64,000 nt of DNA from Paenibacillus macquariensis (GCF_900156375.1 NZ_FTNK01000004.1:62001-126000), one strand, 5' to 3'. Positions 40,765 to 50,584 are shown, numbered from the stretch's first letter. Numbers and translations: made by a program. The notes: generated by a model from the letters alone, not told the origin.

Positions 40765-41271
40765 ATGAGAAGTGAATCGGCGCTTGTGAACTATTGGACA
40801 ACTGACGTAATGACGGGGGTTATTACGGATGTAACGGTAATAGAAGAGATGCATGAATTTAAGATCAAGGTCCAAACTGAGGTAGAAAGAATGCTTGAGG
40901 AACTTAGGAAGGTTGAGAATAACTTAATACTTGAAAATAAAAAATTAGATTATTGGATTAATAAATATAATGAATTTAATTCCAAATGTTTGGATCTGGA
41001 AATGGCTGACATGAGAAAACGCATGAAAATTGCTGAGTCAGAAGCGAACCATTGGCGTTTAGCAGCTGAAAATATGTTTAACAGGACGGAGTTAAGCGGC
41101 ACAAGATATGATTCTTTAAAGGATCATGCCAATGAAATTCAAGAAATGAAGGGAAGGGAACGCAAGTTGAAAGTAGCCATAAGTGAAGCGATGGATGCTA
41201 CATTGGATGAGGTGGAGCTTGCTTTTCAGAAAATTATTAATGAACGGTATGCACAATATAGCGTTAGATGA
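40765..41271 (+). CDS. Coiled-coil protein of unknown function
   Basis: A 168-residue, highly charged and helical protein. Residues 30-110 carry heptad-like Leu/Ile/Met spacing (VERMLEELRKVENNLILENK, MADMRKRMKIAESEANHW), so a long coiled coil is likely. There are no Cys clusters and no signal or membrane helix. AGAGAGGTAG is a weak ribosome binding site at a long distance from ATG 40765. It lies 148 bp before cotE and could be sporulation-related, but this is only position. I do not recognise the family. Confidence 0.55.
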   Translation: MRSESALVNYWTTDVMTGVITDVTVIEEMHEFKIKVQTEVERMLEELRKVENNLILENKKLDYWINKYNEFNSKCLDLEMADMRKRMKIAESEANHWRLAAENMFNRTELSGTRYDSLKDHANEIQEMKGRERKLKVAISEAMDATLDEVELAFQKIINERYAQYSVR

Positions 41272-41358
41272 ATCTTCGAATAGCTCAATCTGTGTTACTA
41301 ATAATAGCAATTGAATGATTCTCTTATAAAAAGATAATTATTTGTACTGGGCTAATCA

Positions 41359-41384
41359 ACTTTTGCCTACCTCCTGCATACACT
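41359..41384 (+). promoter_or_regulatory. Possible mother-cell (SigE/SigK) promoter of cotE
   Basis: CATACACT at 41377 matches the SigE -10 (CATACANT) and CATANNNT of SigK. AC at 41359-41360, 16 bases upstream, fits the SigK -35. It is 35 bp before the cotE start, where B. subtilis cotE also uses mother-cell promoters. Confidence 0.4.
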
Positions 41385-41418
41385 TAGTAGTGAATGATTG
41401 TATGGAGGAGGTTCAAAG

Positions 41419-41970
41419 ATGTCATTAAGTCGTAAACATCAAAGTAGAGAGATCATAACGAAAGCGATCTGCGGCAAAGGTCGTAAGTTCTCTACCGTAA
41501 CACATACCGTAACTCCGCCACATAATCCAACCAGTATTTTAGGTGCATGGATTATAAACCATCAATACGAAGCGGTAGCGGCCGGAGACGGAATTGAAGT
41601 TATTGGTACTTACGATATCAACATTTGGTATTCCTATGACAAAAACTCTCAGACCGACGTAGCCAAAGAGACAGTACCTTATGTAGAATTTGTCTCACTG
41701 TCGTACCTAGACCCCAGACACCGTGCTTCAACAGTGGAAGTATCTGCGGAGGCAACGCAGGAACCAAGTTGTGTCGAAGCAAGTGTGTCATCGGGAGGGG
41801 GAAGTGTCATCATCCGTGTCGAGCGGGAATTCACTGTGGAACTCATTGCTGAGACCAAAGTGTTCGTACTGATCGGCCACGAAGATTATGAAGATAAGGA
41901 ATTTGAATTCAGCGAGGACACAGGTGATTATGAGGACCTGGACCCTGATCTTCTGGATGATGACCTTTAA
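41419..41970 (+). CDS. cotE: Outer spore coat morphogenetic protein CotE
   Basis: A 183-residue CotE. REIITKAICGKGRKFSTVTHTV, SILGAWIINHQYEA, YDINIWYSYDKNSQTDVAKE and the acidic tail (EDTGDYEDLDPDLLDDDL) align in order with B. subtilis CotE. CotE is made in the mother cell and is needed to assemble the outer coat around the forespore. ATG 41419 follows GGAGGAGG. As in B. subtilis it lies shortly upstream of mutS, but here an amidoligase-like gene stands between. A terminator follows, so cotE is a single transcript. Confidence 0.95.
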   Translation: MSLSRKHQSREIITKAICGKGRKFSTVTHTVTPPHNPTSILGAWIINHQYEAVAAGDGIEVIGTYDINIWYSYDKNSQTDVAKETVPYVEFVSLSYLDPRHRASTVEVSAEATQEPSCVEASVSSGGGSVIIRVEREFTVELIAETKVFVLIGHEDYEDKEFEFSEDTGDYEDLDPDLLDDDL

Positions 41971-42011
41971 CAACGAGGGTTGAATTGAAAGGTATAACGT
42001 AGTATATGATT

Positions 42012-42050
42012 CGAGGGCGTCTGTGTAGAGGGCGGATGCCCTCCTTTTTT
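42012..42050 (+). terminator. Terminator of cotE
   Basis: GAGGGC(G) pairs with GCCCTC, followed by C and T6. Confidence 0.8.
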
Positions 42051-42082
42051 GTTTTTATTTTACGAAAGGGGGAGTCACGTAA

Positions 42083-43336
42083 GTGGATCGAGAAGGGTCT
42101 CTTTATGAATCAATGTCACTTTCTATCGCTCAAGCTCGTCTTATCCGTTCGGGTGTGTCTGCTCAATTCACTGAAGGTGGTGCGGGAAGTGAACAAAACC
42201 CATCAACTTACCGCAGTAGATACGCTGTGCAAGTAAGTAATCTACGTGGCTTTGACGTTTGTAAATTAGGCGGTGGTGATAAAGAAATAGGACTCAGGAC
42301 TGGAATAGCCATGAGATCTAACTTGGAACTGGAACAGAACCCTCTGATGAAAAGATTAACGAAAATGGCTGTTCGCAGTTTATATACATTGGGCCTAGCG
42401 TCAGGCGAAGCCATACTTTCAACATACGGGGAACGGCAATATGTCGTGGAGCGGGTTACACCATTTTCGAAATTACGTGAGCCTACTCTGTTGAAATTAT
42501 ATAAGCAACAGTATGCAAATTTACATAACATTCTGGAGCAGGAGGAGAAGAAAGGCATTCAACTCATGATGGGTATGGATCCTGAATTTCTACTTGTAGA
42601 TGCTTCTTCGATGGAAGTGGTTCCAGCTTCTCAATTTCTTGAACGAATCGGAGAAGTAGGATGTGATGCGGTTCATATGGATGGGATTACGAGCTTCCCA
42701 GTAGCAGAGCTACGTCCAGAACCCAGTTTACAACCACGAGGGTTACTTGTAGAGCTTATGCATGCACTGGGGTCCGCTAAGCAATTGATTCGAGATCGAT
42801 CTCTAATCTGGATGGCTGGAGGGATGCCTGTCCCCGGTTTGCCCTTGGGAGGACATTTACATTTCAGTGGTATCGTGCTCACGTATTCTCTTGTGCAAGC
42901 CTTGGATAATTATCTAGCTCTCCCTGTCATGTTACTTGAGGATCATACAAGTCTGAATAGACGACCACGTTATGGGTATCTCGGAGATTTCAGAAGGCAA
43001 CCTCATGGTGGATTTGAATACCGAACGCTTCCTAGCTTCTTGGTATCACCACTTGTTGCCAAGGGCGTCGTATTTCTCGCGTATCTGATTGTTCGTCATT
43101 ATAAGGAACTCGTTCTACGACCTTTGAATCAAGAGATTATTCATAGAGCCTATTATGAGGGAAATAGAAATGTGATTCGAGGTTGTATAGAGCCTTTATT
43201 CAGAGATGTGATGTCTCTTCGTGGTTATTCGGAGTATGCAAAGTATATTGATCCATTACTGGATCATATTTCTAGCGGTACGATCTGGGATGAATCACGG
43301 GATATCCGTCCGTTATGGAATATTCCTGTGTTATAA
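42083..43336 (+). CDS. Putative amidoligase (COOH-NH2 ligase type 2)
   Basis: A 417-residue protein of the phiEco32-like COOH-NH2 ligase type 2 group, an ATP-grasp/glutamine-synthetase-like fold that joins a carboxyl to an amino group. Metal and nucleotide residues appear as LMMGMDPEFLLVD (about 161-173), VHMDGITSFPVAELRPEPS (about 197-215) and LGGHLHFSGIVL (about 257-268), with HTSLNRRPRYGYLGDFRRQP later. GTG 42083 is chosen after AAAGGGGGAG. It lies between cotE and mutS on the same strand, after the cotE terminator. A role in modifying coat or cortex peptides is a reasonable guess from position, not shown. Its enzymatic substrate is unknown. Confidence 0.8.
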   Translation: MDREGSLYESMSLSIAQARLIRSGVSAQFTEGGAGSEQNPSTYRSRYAVQVSNLRGFDVCKLGGGDKEIGLRTGIAMRSNLELEQNPLMKRLTKMAVRSLYTLGLASGEAILSTYGERQYVVERVTPFSKLREPTLLKLYKQQYANLHNILEQEEKKGIQLMMGMDPEFLLVDASSMEVVPASQFLERIGEVGCDAVHMDGITSFPVAELRPEPSLQPRGLLVELMHALGSAKQLIRDRSLIWMAGGMPVPGLPLGGHLHFSGIVLTYSLVQALDNYLALPVMLLEDHTSLNRRPRYGYLGDFRRQPHGGFEYRTLPSFLVSPLVAKGVVFLAYLIVRHYKELVLRPLNQEIIHRAYYEGNRNVIRGCIEPLFRDVMSLRGYSEYAKYIDPLLDHISSGTIWDESRDIRPLWNIPVL

Positions 43337-43402
43337 TATATCGAAGTACGTGTTTTGAAAAAATGACTTTCTGAAGTAAAAGAAGATGTATGGAGGTAAC
43401 TC

Positions 43403-46162
43403 ATGGCCCAATATACGCCAATGATTGAACAATATTTGCAAGTGAAGCAGCAAGCCCAGGACGCTTTTTTGTTTTTCCGTCTGGGTGATTTCTATGAATT
43501 GTTTTTTGAAGATGCAATTGCGGCATCACGTGAACTTGAAATAACGCTGACAGGTCGCGGAGGCGGCGGGGATGAACGCATACCCATGTGTGGTGTGCCT
43601 TACCATGCTGCTGAGGGATATATTCAGCGTCTAATAGAAAAAGGTTACAAGGTTGCTATCTGTGAGCAACTTGAGGATGCAGCAACGACCAAAGGTATGG
43701 TGCGTCGTGATATTGTACGAGTTGTAACACCGGGAACCATAATGGATGGGAAGAATATTGCGGATAAATCAAATAATTACTTAGTCTGTGTTACAACATC
43801 AGGCGGGATGATGAGTTTATCTGCTTGTGATCTATCAACAGGTGAATTGTATATCACATCCGTCCCATCCTCTCTGGAATGGCTTCGTGATGAGATTAAT
43901 ATATATGAACCTTCCGAGATTATCGGAGATGTGGGAATGCTCGACAGCATACGGGCATTACAGCTGCAGGGGAATCGACCTGTTGTATATACGCCTTGGG
44001 ACAAGAAAGAAGAAGGAATGGTACGAAGTCAATTCGGAGAAGCGGCTTGGGCTCGCTTAGATCCAGAGAGAGCGTTATGTATCTCTGTGTTGATCTCCTA
44101 TCTTAGTGAGACTCAGAGAAGGTCGTTAGGCCAGTTAACACAAATTTCTCCTTATGAACCAGGTCACTTTATGATATTGGATCCTTTTACACGTCGTAAT
44201 CTTGAACTGGTAGAGACGGTTAGAGAACGATCTAAGAAAGGCTCCTTGTTGTGGCTCCTAGATAAAACAGAGACGTCGATGGGTGCACGATTACTTCGAC
44301 GTAGAATCGATAAACCGCTGTTACATCGGAGTCGGATCGAAGAACGGCTTGAAGCTGTTGAACTATTGTACAATCAGCTTATATTGCGTGAAGATTTACG
44401 ACTGTCCCTTCGAGAGATTTACGATCTAGAGCGACTTGTGGGGAGAATAGCCTTCGGTAATGCGAATGGACGTGATCTTACAGCATTGAAGTTGTCATTA
44501 GGGCAAATACCATCGCTTAAAGCGTTGTGTGCAGCTACACCATCCTTAACACTTGGCAAAATTGCAAGAGAGTTGGATGCGTGTGAAGATCTGCATGATG
44601 AAATTAATCAAGCAATTATAGACGAAGCTCCGATATCTGTCCGTGACGGTGGCTTAATCAAGCCGGGGTATCATGAACATCTGGACGAGCTAAGAGAAGC
44701 AAGTATCAATGGGAAAAGATGGATTGCAGAGCTTGAAGCTAGAGAGCGTGTGGCAACAGGCATTAAGTCACTGAAGATTGGTTTCAACAAAGTGTTCGGA
44801 TATTATATCGAAATAACCAAATCTCATATTGCATCTGTACCCGAAGGTAGGTATGAACGGAAGCAGACGCTTGCAAATGCAGAGCGATACGTAACACCTG
44901 AACTGAAAGAGAAAGAGGGACTCATTCTCGAAGCACAGGAGAAGATGGTTGATCTGGAATATGCACTCTTTACAGAGTTGAGAGAGAAATTAAGCAAGCA
45001 AATACCACGTCTACAGTCCCTCGCAGAGAAAGTTGCAGAACTAGATGTGTATCAATCGCTAGCGGCAACGAGCGCAGAACATGGCTTCGTGAAGCCGGTA
45101 CTGACAGAAGACTATGACCTTATCATTGAAGGTGGTAGACATCCTGTGGTTGAGGCTGTGATGAAGGATTCCGCATTCATATCGAATGCGACGAATTTGT
45201 CTAAAGAATCAGCAAATATCTTGCTGATCACAGGTCCTAACATGGCAGGTAAGAGTACGTACATGCGTCAAGTTGCATTAATCTCCATCATGGCTCAGAT
45301 AGGTTGTTTCGTGCCAGCAAATAAGGCTGAGATTCCAATGGTTGACCGTATATTCACAAGAATTGGCGCAGCGGACGATTTAATTGGTGGTCAAAGTACC
45401 TTCATGGTAGAAATGGCAGACATTCAAGTAATGACAGAGAAGGCAACCCCACGAAGTCTTATTATTATCGACGAACTTGGACGTGGAACCTCTACCAGTG
45501 AAGGTATGGCTATCGCTCAGGCTGTGATCGAATATGTACATGATGAGATTGGTTGTAAAGCATTAGTATCGACACATTTTCATGAATTGTCTCATATCGA
45601 AGGTAGCCTGAAGGGATTACGTAATTACTCCATGGCCGTACAAGAAAGTGGCGATAAAGTTCACTTCTTGCGCAAATTAATTCCGGGTGCAGCGGGTAGT
45701 AGTTATGGCGTATATTGCGCTCGACTAGCAGGATTACCCAACTCCATTATTGACCGAGCGAATACCCTACTCGAAAGCTTGGATCACACGACAGTGACCT
45801 CTGAAGTGGCCGCAGTGAGAGAAGTTGCGGTGGCATCGGATAGAGCCTTGGCAACTGAATCAGCACCAGACACAGTGGCACCAGATGTAGCTGCTGCTGT
45901 GTCATATAACGAGCCCACAGCGGATAAACATAGCAGTTCTTATCTCGAAGACGAGATAAGAGAAGTCAGCGACGTTGTACAGCTATCTATTTTTGGCGAA
46001 GAGGAAGTAAAACCTTCCAAGAAAGAATCAACAATAGCGCCAATGAACCGCAACGTTACACAAATTATCGACTCCGTGAAGAATCTCGATCTGATGAACA
46101 TGACACCCTTACAAGCAATGCAATTACTTCATGAGCTTAGTGTAAAAGCGAAAGGGATCTAA
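43403..46162 (+). CDS. mutS: DNA mismatch repair protein MutS
   Basis: A 919-residue MutS, the mismatch-recognition ATPase. The N-terminal MPMIEQY...FFRLGDFYELFFEDA has the Phe-x-Glu mismatch wedge (FYELF). Connector, core and clamp domains follow, then the ATPase with Walker A GPNMAGKST (611-619), Walker B IIIDELGRGTS and STHFHELSHIE. It is longer than B. subtilis MutS (858 residues). The extra length is in a low-complexity Ala/Val/Ser/Thr linker (about 795-890) before the C-terminal helices (MTPLQAMQLLHELSVKAK), which mediate tetramerisation and beta-clamp contact. GGAGGTAA precedes the ATG. mutL follows 326 bp later, beyond a palindromic element. Confidence 0.97.
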   Translation: MAQYTPMIEQYLQVKQQAQDAFLFFRLGDFYELFFEDAIAASRELEITLTGRGGGGDERIPMCGVPYHAAEGYIQRLIEKGYKVAICEQLEDAATTKGMVRRDIVRVVTPGTIMDGKNIADKSNNYLVCVTTSGGMMSLSACDLSTGELYITSVPSSLEWLRDEINIYEPSEIIGDVGMLDSIRALQLQGNRPVVYTPWDKKEEGMVRSQFGEAAWARLDPERALCISVLISYLSETQRRSLGQLTQISPYEPGHFMILDPFTRRNLELVETVRERSKKGSLLWLLDKTETSMGARLLRRRIDKPLLHRSRIEERLEAVELLYNQLILREDLRLSLREIYDLERLVGRIAFGNANGRDLTALKLSLGQIPSLKALCAATPSLTLGKIARELDACEDLHDEINQAIIDEAPISVRDGGLIKPGYHEHLDELREASINGKRWIAELEARERVATGIKSLKIGFNKVFGYYIEITKSHIASVPEGRYERKQTLANAERYVTPELKEKEGLILEAQEKMVDLEYALFTELREKLSKQIPRLQSLAEKVAELDVYQSLAATSAEHGFVKPVLTEDYDLIIEGGRHPVVEAVMKDSAFISNATNLSKESANILLITGPNMAGKSTYMRQVALISIMAQIGCFVPANKAEIPMVDRIFTRIGAADDLIGGQSTFMVEMADIQVMTEKATPRSLIIIDELGRGTSTSEGMAIAQAVIEYVHDEIGCKALVSTHFHELSHIEGSLKGLRNYSMAVQESGDKVHFLRKLIPGAAGSSYGVYCARLAGLPNSIIDRANTLLESLDHTTVTSEVAAVREVAVASDRALATESAPDTVAPDVAAAVSYNEPTADKHSSSYLEDEIREVSDVVQLSIFGEEEVKPSKKESTIAPMNRNVTQIIDSVKNLDLMNMTPLQAMQLLHELSVKAKGI

Positions 46163-46231
46163 AATAAACTACAACGAACGAAAAAAGGGTCTGTACTATA
46201 CTCATTTATTTTATTTGGAAAAAGTAGTGGA

Positions 46232-46430
46232 TAAAATGTGCAAACGTAGCGAAGGTAACGGAATTGTTCTGAAGAAGCGATAGCGCTCGCCTACAAGTTT
46301 TCCGTAGGAGAACTACTTCGAAAGCATATGCTTTGACTTTGGATTTCTACCGCTATAAGCGGTATATAATCAAGAAATCCAAAGTCAACAGCGATCAGAA
46401 GAACAATCCGTTACCGTAGCGGACATTTTA
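46232..46430. repeat. Large imperfect palindromic element between mutS and mutL
   Basis: This 199-bp block begins with TAAAATGT and ends with ACATTTTA, its inverse. The outer arms match further in: GGTAACGGAATTGTTCTGAA at 46254 against the complement of 46391-46418. An inner 16-bp perfect stem TTGACTTTGGATTTCT (46333-46348) / complement (46373-46388) encloses TACCGCT-ATA-AGCGGTA (46348-46364). A 14-bp palindrome AAAGCATATGCTTT lies at 46321-46334. No coding potential is seen. It looks like an intergenic repeat element or structured RNA; copy number elsewhere cannot be judged here. Confidence 0.7.
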
Positions 46431-46488
46431 CATGAACTTTTTTCAAAAAAAATATGGTGTTGAGACCGAAAAGAGAGAGGGATAATCC

Positions 46489-48441
46489 ATGGCCAAAATC
46501 CACATATTGGACGAGCACATAGCCAACCAGATTGCCGCAGGTGAGGTTGTGGAGCGTCCTGCCTCCGTAGTGAAAGAACTCGTGGAAAATGCAATCGATG
46601 CAGGGAGCACGAAGATTGAAGTGACAATTGAAGAAGGCGGACTCCAAAGTATCCGGGTAACCGATAATGGATCAGGGATCGAGCCGGAAGATTGTGAATC
46701 GGCTTTTTATCGACATGCCACCAGTAAAATAACAAATGGGCGCGATCTTTTTCATATTACAAGTCTAGGATTCCGTGGGGAAGCATTACCAAGTATTGCA
46801 TCCGTATCAAAGATTGCACTTACCACATCTAGTCAAGAAGATGGACTCGGGCGAAAACTTACCATTGAAGGTGGTAATCTACTTTCAAATGATGATTCAG
46901 CTGCACCTCGTGGGACTGATTTTGTGGTGAAAGAATTATTCTACAATACGCCGGCAAGGCTGAAATATATGAAAACAATTCAGACCGAACTTGGTCATAT
47001 TTCAGACTATATGTACCGGATTGCCTTATCTCATCCAGGTATCGCGATTACATTGAGACATAATGATAATACACTCTTACAGACCGTCGGAAATGGTGAT
47101 CTTCTCCAGGTGATAGCTGCCATTTATGGAACGCAGGCTGCAAAGGCAATGCTTCCCATTCAAGCGGAAGATATGGATTATAGCTTGCAAGGATATGTAA
47201 GTATCCCTGAATGGACGCGCTCGAATCGTAACGCCATATCAACTTTTGTGAATGGTCGTTATATCCGTAATAACGGTCTGAATCATGCGATACTGAGAGC
47301 CTATCATACGTTATTGCCTATTAATCGTTATCCACTTGCCATCCTTTCTTTAACGATGCATCCTTCGATCGTGGATGTGAACGTCCATCCCGCAAAGCTG
47401 GAAGTACGCTTTAGTAAAGAGAATGAATTATATCCGTTTGTAGAACAAGCAATACATGCAGTCCTACGACAACAGGTACTTATTCCTCAGCCAGTGAAAC
47501 ATCCCATTGGTAACCCTGGAAGTACCTCTTTCATTCAGGAGCAGTTTAGATTCAATAAGGATCAGCAAACGGCGAATTTGGCTACAGCTGAATCTAGAAA
47601 TCAAAGCGAAAAGTCATTATCAGATTCGTCTATATTCGTTCAATCTGATATGATGGAGAACGCATCAAGTCGACCTATGATTCCACCAAATTATGTTATG
47701 AATGATGATCGTTCAGTTGTGAATTCTCCTGTGAGAGAACGCAGTGATCAGAATTATAGAATTAATGGGGCTATGGGAAATCGTCCTGAACAAGGAAAGA
47801 ATGTTCCTTTTAATCCAGAAGTATATGCTACTCCAAGAAATGGGTCCCCTGAGATCCCACCATTTCCAGAATTGACACTAATCGGGCAACATCATGGGAC
47901 ATATTTAATTGCTCAGAATGAAGAGGGGCTTTATTTAATTGATCAACATGCCGCGCACGAACGGATCAATTATGAATTTTATTATGAACAATTTGGACGT
48001 CCCGGTGATGCTTCACAAGAACTTTTATTACCGATTACCTTAGAATTTACGCCTTCGGAGACGGAACAGTTGAAACAAAAGATCAATTGGTTCGAACAAG
48101 TTGGCGTCTATTTAGAACATTTCGGTGGACAAACCTTCCGTGTTCGAGCGCATCCTTATTGGTTCCCCAAGGGAGACGAACAAGCGTTGATTGAAGAAAT
48201 GGCAGAATGGGTATTAAGTGAACGTATGATTGATCTAGCCAAATTAAGAGAGAAATCATCCATTCTATGTTCATGCAAGGCTTCCATCAAAGCGAATCAG
48301 AAGCTGACGAACCTAGAATCAGATACACTTTTAGAACGTCTCGCTGCTTGTAAACAGCCATATACATGTCCTCATGGACGTCCAATTGTGATTTCATTCT
48401 CTTCTTATGATCTAGAGAAACTATTTAAACGTGTGATGTAG
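46489..48441 (+). CDS. mutL: DNA mismatch repair protein MutL (endonuclease type)
   Basis: A 650-residue MutL. The GHKL ATPase has AAGEVVERPASVVKELVENA (motif I), DNGSGI, and TSLGFRGEALPSIASV. The C-terminal domain has the metal-dependent nicking motif DQHAAHERINYE (485-496) with SCKASIKANQKL and CPHGRP, so this is a MutL with its own endonuclease, as expected in bacteria lacking MutH. The variable linker (about 335-455) is Ser/Asn-rich. GAGAGAGGGA precedes the ATG. It works with MutS and the beta clamp in strand removal. The mutS-mutL pair is interrupted by the palindromic element at 46232. Confidence 0.97.
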   Translation: MAKIHILDEHIANQIAAGEVVERPASVVKELVENAIDAGSTKIEVTIEEGGLQSIRVTDNGSGIEPEDCESAFYRHATSKITNGRDLFHITSLGFRGEALPSIASVSKIALTTSSQEDGLGRKLTIEGGNLLSNDDSAAPRGTDFVVKELFYNTPARLKYMKTIQTELGHISDYMYRIALSHPGIAITLRHNDNTLLQTVGNGDLLQVIAAIYGTQAAKAMLPIQAEDMDYSLQGYVSIPEWTRSNRNAISTFVNGRYIRNNGLNHAILRAYHTLLPINRYPLAILSLTMHPSIVDVNVHPAKLEVRFSKENELYPFVEQAIHAVLRQQVLIPQPVKHPIGNPGSTSFIQEQFRFNKDQQTANLATAESRNQSEKSLSDSSIFVQSDMMENASSRPMIPPNYVMNDDRSVVNSPVRERSDQNYRINGAMGNRPEQGKNVPFNPEVYATPRNGSPEIPPFPELTLIGQHHGTYLIAQNEEGLYLIDQHAAHERINYEFYYEQFGRPGDASQELLLPITLEFTPSETEQLKQKINWFEQVGVYLEHFGGQTFRVRAHPYWFPKGDEQALIEEMAEWVLSERMIDLAKLREKSSILCSCKASIKANQKLTNLESDTLLERLAACKQPYTCPHGRPIVISFSSYDLEKLFKRVM

Positions 48442-48489
48442 TTTAACTTACGTAATTAAACTTCTAATCGCATATGACAGGAGAAAACA

Positions 48490-49278
48490 ATGATTATTAC
48501 GACCGGAAGATGTGAAGATCCAGAAAAGTTGGTCAAGCGAGCCAAAGCCTTGGCTTTGGATTTAGGATATAACTATGTTCCTCGGCAGAGGACATCTATA
48601 ACGAAATTAGTTCAGGCTTCGAAAGATTCAGTAGCCCTTGTGGTGCTAGAGAATGGTGCTAGATTAGTCAGACCTGGGCATCCGCCTATTGATTATCATC
48701 CAAGTATGGGTTACGTGAGAGTGAAACGCGTGATAAAGGGCGATAATGATCCTATGTTAGATGCCGCTGGGATGCAAGCAGGGTATTCCGTATTAGACTG
48801 TACTGCTGGATTAGGAAGTGATTCACTTGTATTTGCTGTGAAAGCTGGGCCTGAGGGTAAAGTTATTTCATTGGAAAGTTCGAGTGATTTGGCTGCGTTA
48901 TTGAAAGAAGGTATGAGCCATTATGTCACAGATCTAGAGGAAGTTAATCAGGCGATGCGTCGAATCGAAGTAAGGCATGGTGATCATCTGGATATTTTAA
49001 GAGAAATGCCGGATGATAGTGTGGATATTGTGTATTTCGATCCGATGTTTCGTCAGCCTTTAATGGCATCTTCGGCGATAAATCCGTTAAGACAATTTGC
49101 GAATAGTGATGCACTTAGCTTAGAGAGTATACAACAAGCGGAACGTGTAGCTAGAAAGTCAGTCATACTTAAAGAAAAATGGGGTAGCCCTGAATTTGCA
49201 CGACTTGGTTTCCAAATGTTGGAACGTTCCAATTCAAATATCACGTATGGAGTGAAATTCCTTGACAATAGAGAATAA
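48490..49278 (+). CDS. Class I SAM-dependent methyltransferase, RsmJ/YpiP-like
   Basis: A 262-residue methyltransferase of the SAM_MT (PF04445, RsmJ-like) family. YSVLDCTAGLGSDSLVFA (about 102-119) is the SAM-binding motif I, and VDIVYFDPMFRQPL (about 177-190) is the DPPY-like catalytic motif of N-methyltransferases. E. coli RsmJ methylates G1516 of 16S rRNA. The Firmicute relatives (YpiP) have no proven target. ACAGGAG precedes ATG 48490. It overlaps miaA by 17 bases, so the two are translated together and both may act on RNA. Confidence 0.83.
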   Translation: MIITTGRCEDPEKLVKRAKALALDLGYNYVPRQRTSITKLVQASKDSVALVVLENGARLVRPGHPPIDYHPSMGYVRVKRVIKGDNDPMLDAAGMQAGYSVLDCTAGLGSDSLVFAVKAGPEGKVISLESSSDLAALLKEGMSHYVTDLEEVNQAMRRIEVRHGDHLDILREMPDDSVDIVYFDPMFRQPLMASSAINPLRQFANSDALSLESIQQAERVARKSVILKEKWGSPEFARLGFQMLERSNSNITYGVKFLDNRE

Positions 49279-50242
49279 ACCTACTTTGCTTGTCTTGTTA
49301 GGTCCTACGGCAGTAGGTAAGACGAAGATGAGTATCGAAATTGCAAAGCACTATGGCTGTGAGATTATTTCGGGTGATTCCATGCAAGTATATCGACAGA
49401 TGGATATTGGAACAGCCAAAATTTCTAGAGAAGAAATGGAAGGAATTCCACACCATTTGATCGATATTCATGATCCAGATGATCCTTATTCAGTCGCTGA
49501 ATTTCAAGAGCAGTGTCGTCGATTAATTGCTGAAATTCATGATAGAGGGAACATGCCTTTTATTGTTGGAGGAACAGGGCTATATATTGAGTCTGTCTGT
49601 TATGGATTTGAATTTACCAACGTTGGGGCAGATGAGGAATTTCGAAATGAACAATTCGCCTTTGCGCAGAGTCATGGTGCGGAAGCCTTGCATGATCGCT
49701 TAAAGCTTGTAGACCCTATCAGCGCTGAGAGATTACATGCAAATGATCAACGGAGAATCGTCCGTGCACTTGAAATTTTTCATCTTACAAATACGACTCT
49801 TTCAGCTCAAATGGCCGCTCAAACGAAAGTATCTCCATATGATTTATGTATCGTAGGTTTGACTATGGATAGACAAATGCTATATAAACGTATTGAAGCC
49901 CGTATTGATGAGATGATTGAACAAGGTCTTCTAGAAGAAGTGAAATCATTGATTCAAAAGGGGTACGGACCGGGTCTAATCTCAATGCAAGGTTTAGGCT
50001 ACAAAGAGATCATATCGTACCTACAAGATGAGTTAACATGGGATGATACGATTACGTTATTGAAGCGGGATACACGTAGATTTGCCAAACGTCAGTTGTC
50101 TTGGTTTCGCCATATGAAGGACATTTCATGGGTGGATGTAACGACTGCAGATAATTTCTCTGAGAATTTCGCTTCGATACGTGATATAATAGCAGGAAAG
50201 TTTCTCTCAGATATTGAATATATATCTAAACAATCTAATTGA
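49262..50242 (+). CDS. miaA: tRNA dimethylallyltransferase MiaA
   Basis: A 326-residue MiaA, adding a dimethylallyl group to A37 of tRNAs reading UNN codons. The P-loop is [10 protein letters not shown] (12-21), followed by [40 protein letters not shown] and [13 protein letters not shown] are the substrate and tRNA contacts. The start is TTG 49262, inside the methyltransferase gene, with TGGAG 8 bases upstream. hfq follows after 19 bp, the common miaA-hfq pair. Confidence 0.96.
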   Translation: MTIENKPTLLVLLGPTAVGKTKMSIEIAKHYGCEIISGDSMQVYRQMDIGTAKISREEMEGIPHHLIDIHDPDDPYSVAEFQEQCRRLIAEIHDRGNMPFIVGGTGLYIESVCYGFEFTNVGADEEFRNEQFAFAQSHGAEALHDRLKLVDPISAERLHANDQRRIVRALEIFHLTNTTLSAQMAAQTKVSPYDLCIVGLTMDRQMLYKRIEARIDEMIEQGLLEEVKSLIQKGYGPGLISMQGLGYKEIISYLQDELTWDDTITLLKRDTRRFAKRQLSWFRHMKDISWVDVTTADNFSENFASIRDIIAGKFLSDIEYISKQSN

Positions 50243-50261
50243 ACCATTGGGGGTACGGCTA

Positions 50262-50501
50262 ATGAACAAATCCATTAATATTCAAGATACTTTTTTGAAC
50301 CAACTACGTAAAGAAAACATCTCAGTTACCATCTTTTTGGTTAACGGTTTTCAAATCAGAGGAACGATCAAAGCATTCGATAACTTTACGGTTGTTGTGG
50401 ATAGTGAAGGCCGCCAACAAATGTTATTTAAACATGCGATTTCAACTATCACTCCACAACGTAACGTTTCACTAATGCAGGAACCTTCAACAGAGGCTTA
50501 A
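50262..50501 (+). CDS. hfq: RNA chaperone Hfq
   Basis: A 79-residue Sm-like protein forming hexameric rings that bind small RNAs and mRNAs. [31 protein letters not shown] covers helix 1 and Sm1, and the Sm2 motif appears as LFKHAISTI (KHA in place of KH-A/S). The C-terminal tail is short, as in Gram-positive Hfq. ATG 50262 after TTGGGGGTA is preferred to the frame start at 50214, inside miaA. It is downstream of miaA as in many bacteria, and a terminator follows. Confidence 0.96.
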   Translation: MNKSINIQDTFLNQLRKENISVTIFLVNGFQIRGTIKAFDNFTVVVDSEGRQQMLFKHAISTITPQRNVSLMQEPSTEA

Positions 50502-50558
50502 TACTTTATGAAACCTTTTCAGGAGTTATTTCGTTTAAAAGAATAGGAAATCGACTAT

Positions 50559-50584
50559 GAGCAACCTTATGGGTTGTTCTTTTC
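50559..50584 (+). terminator. Terminator of the miaA-hfq operon
   Basis: GAGCAACC pairs with GGTTGTTC around TTATG, then TTTT. Confidence 0.75.
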
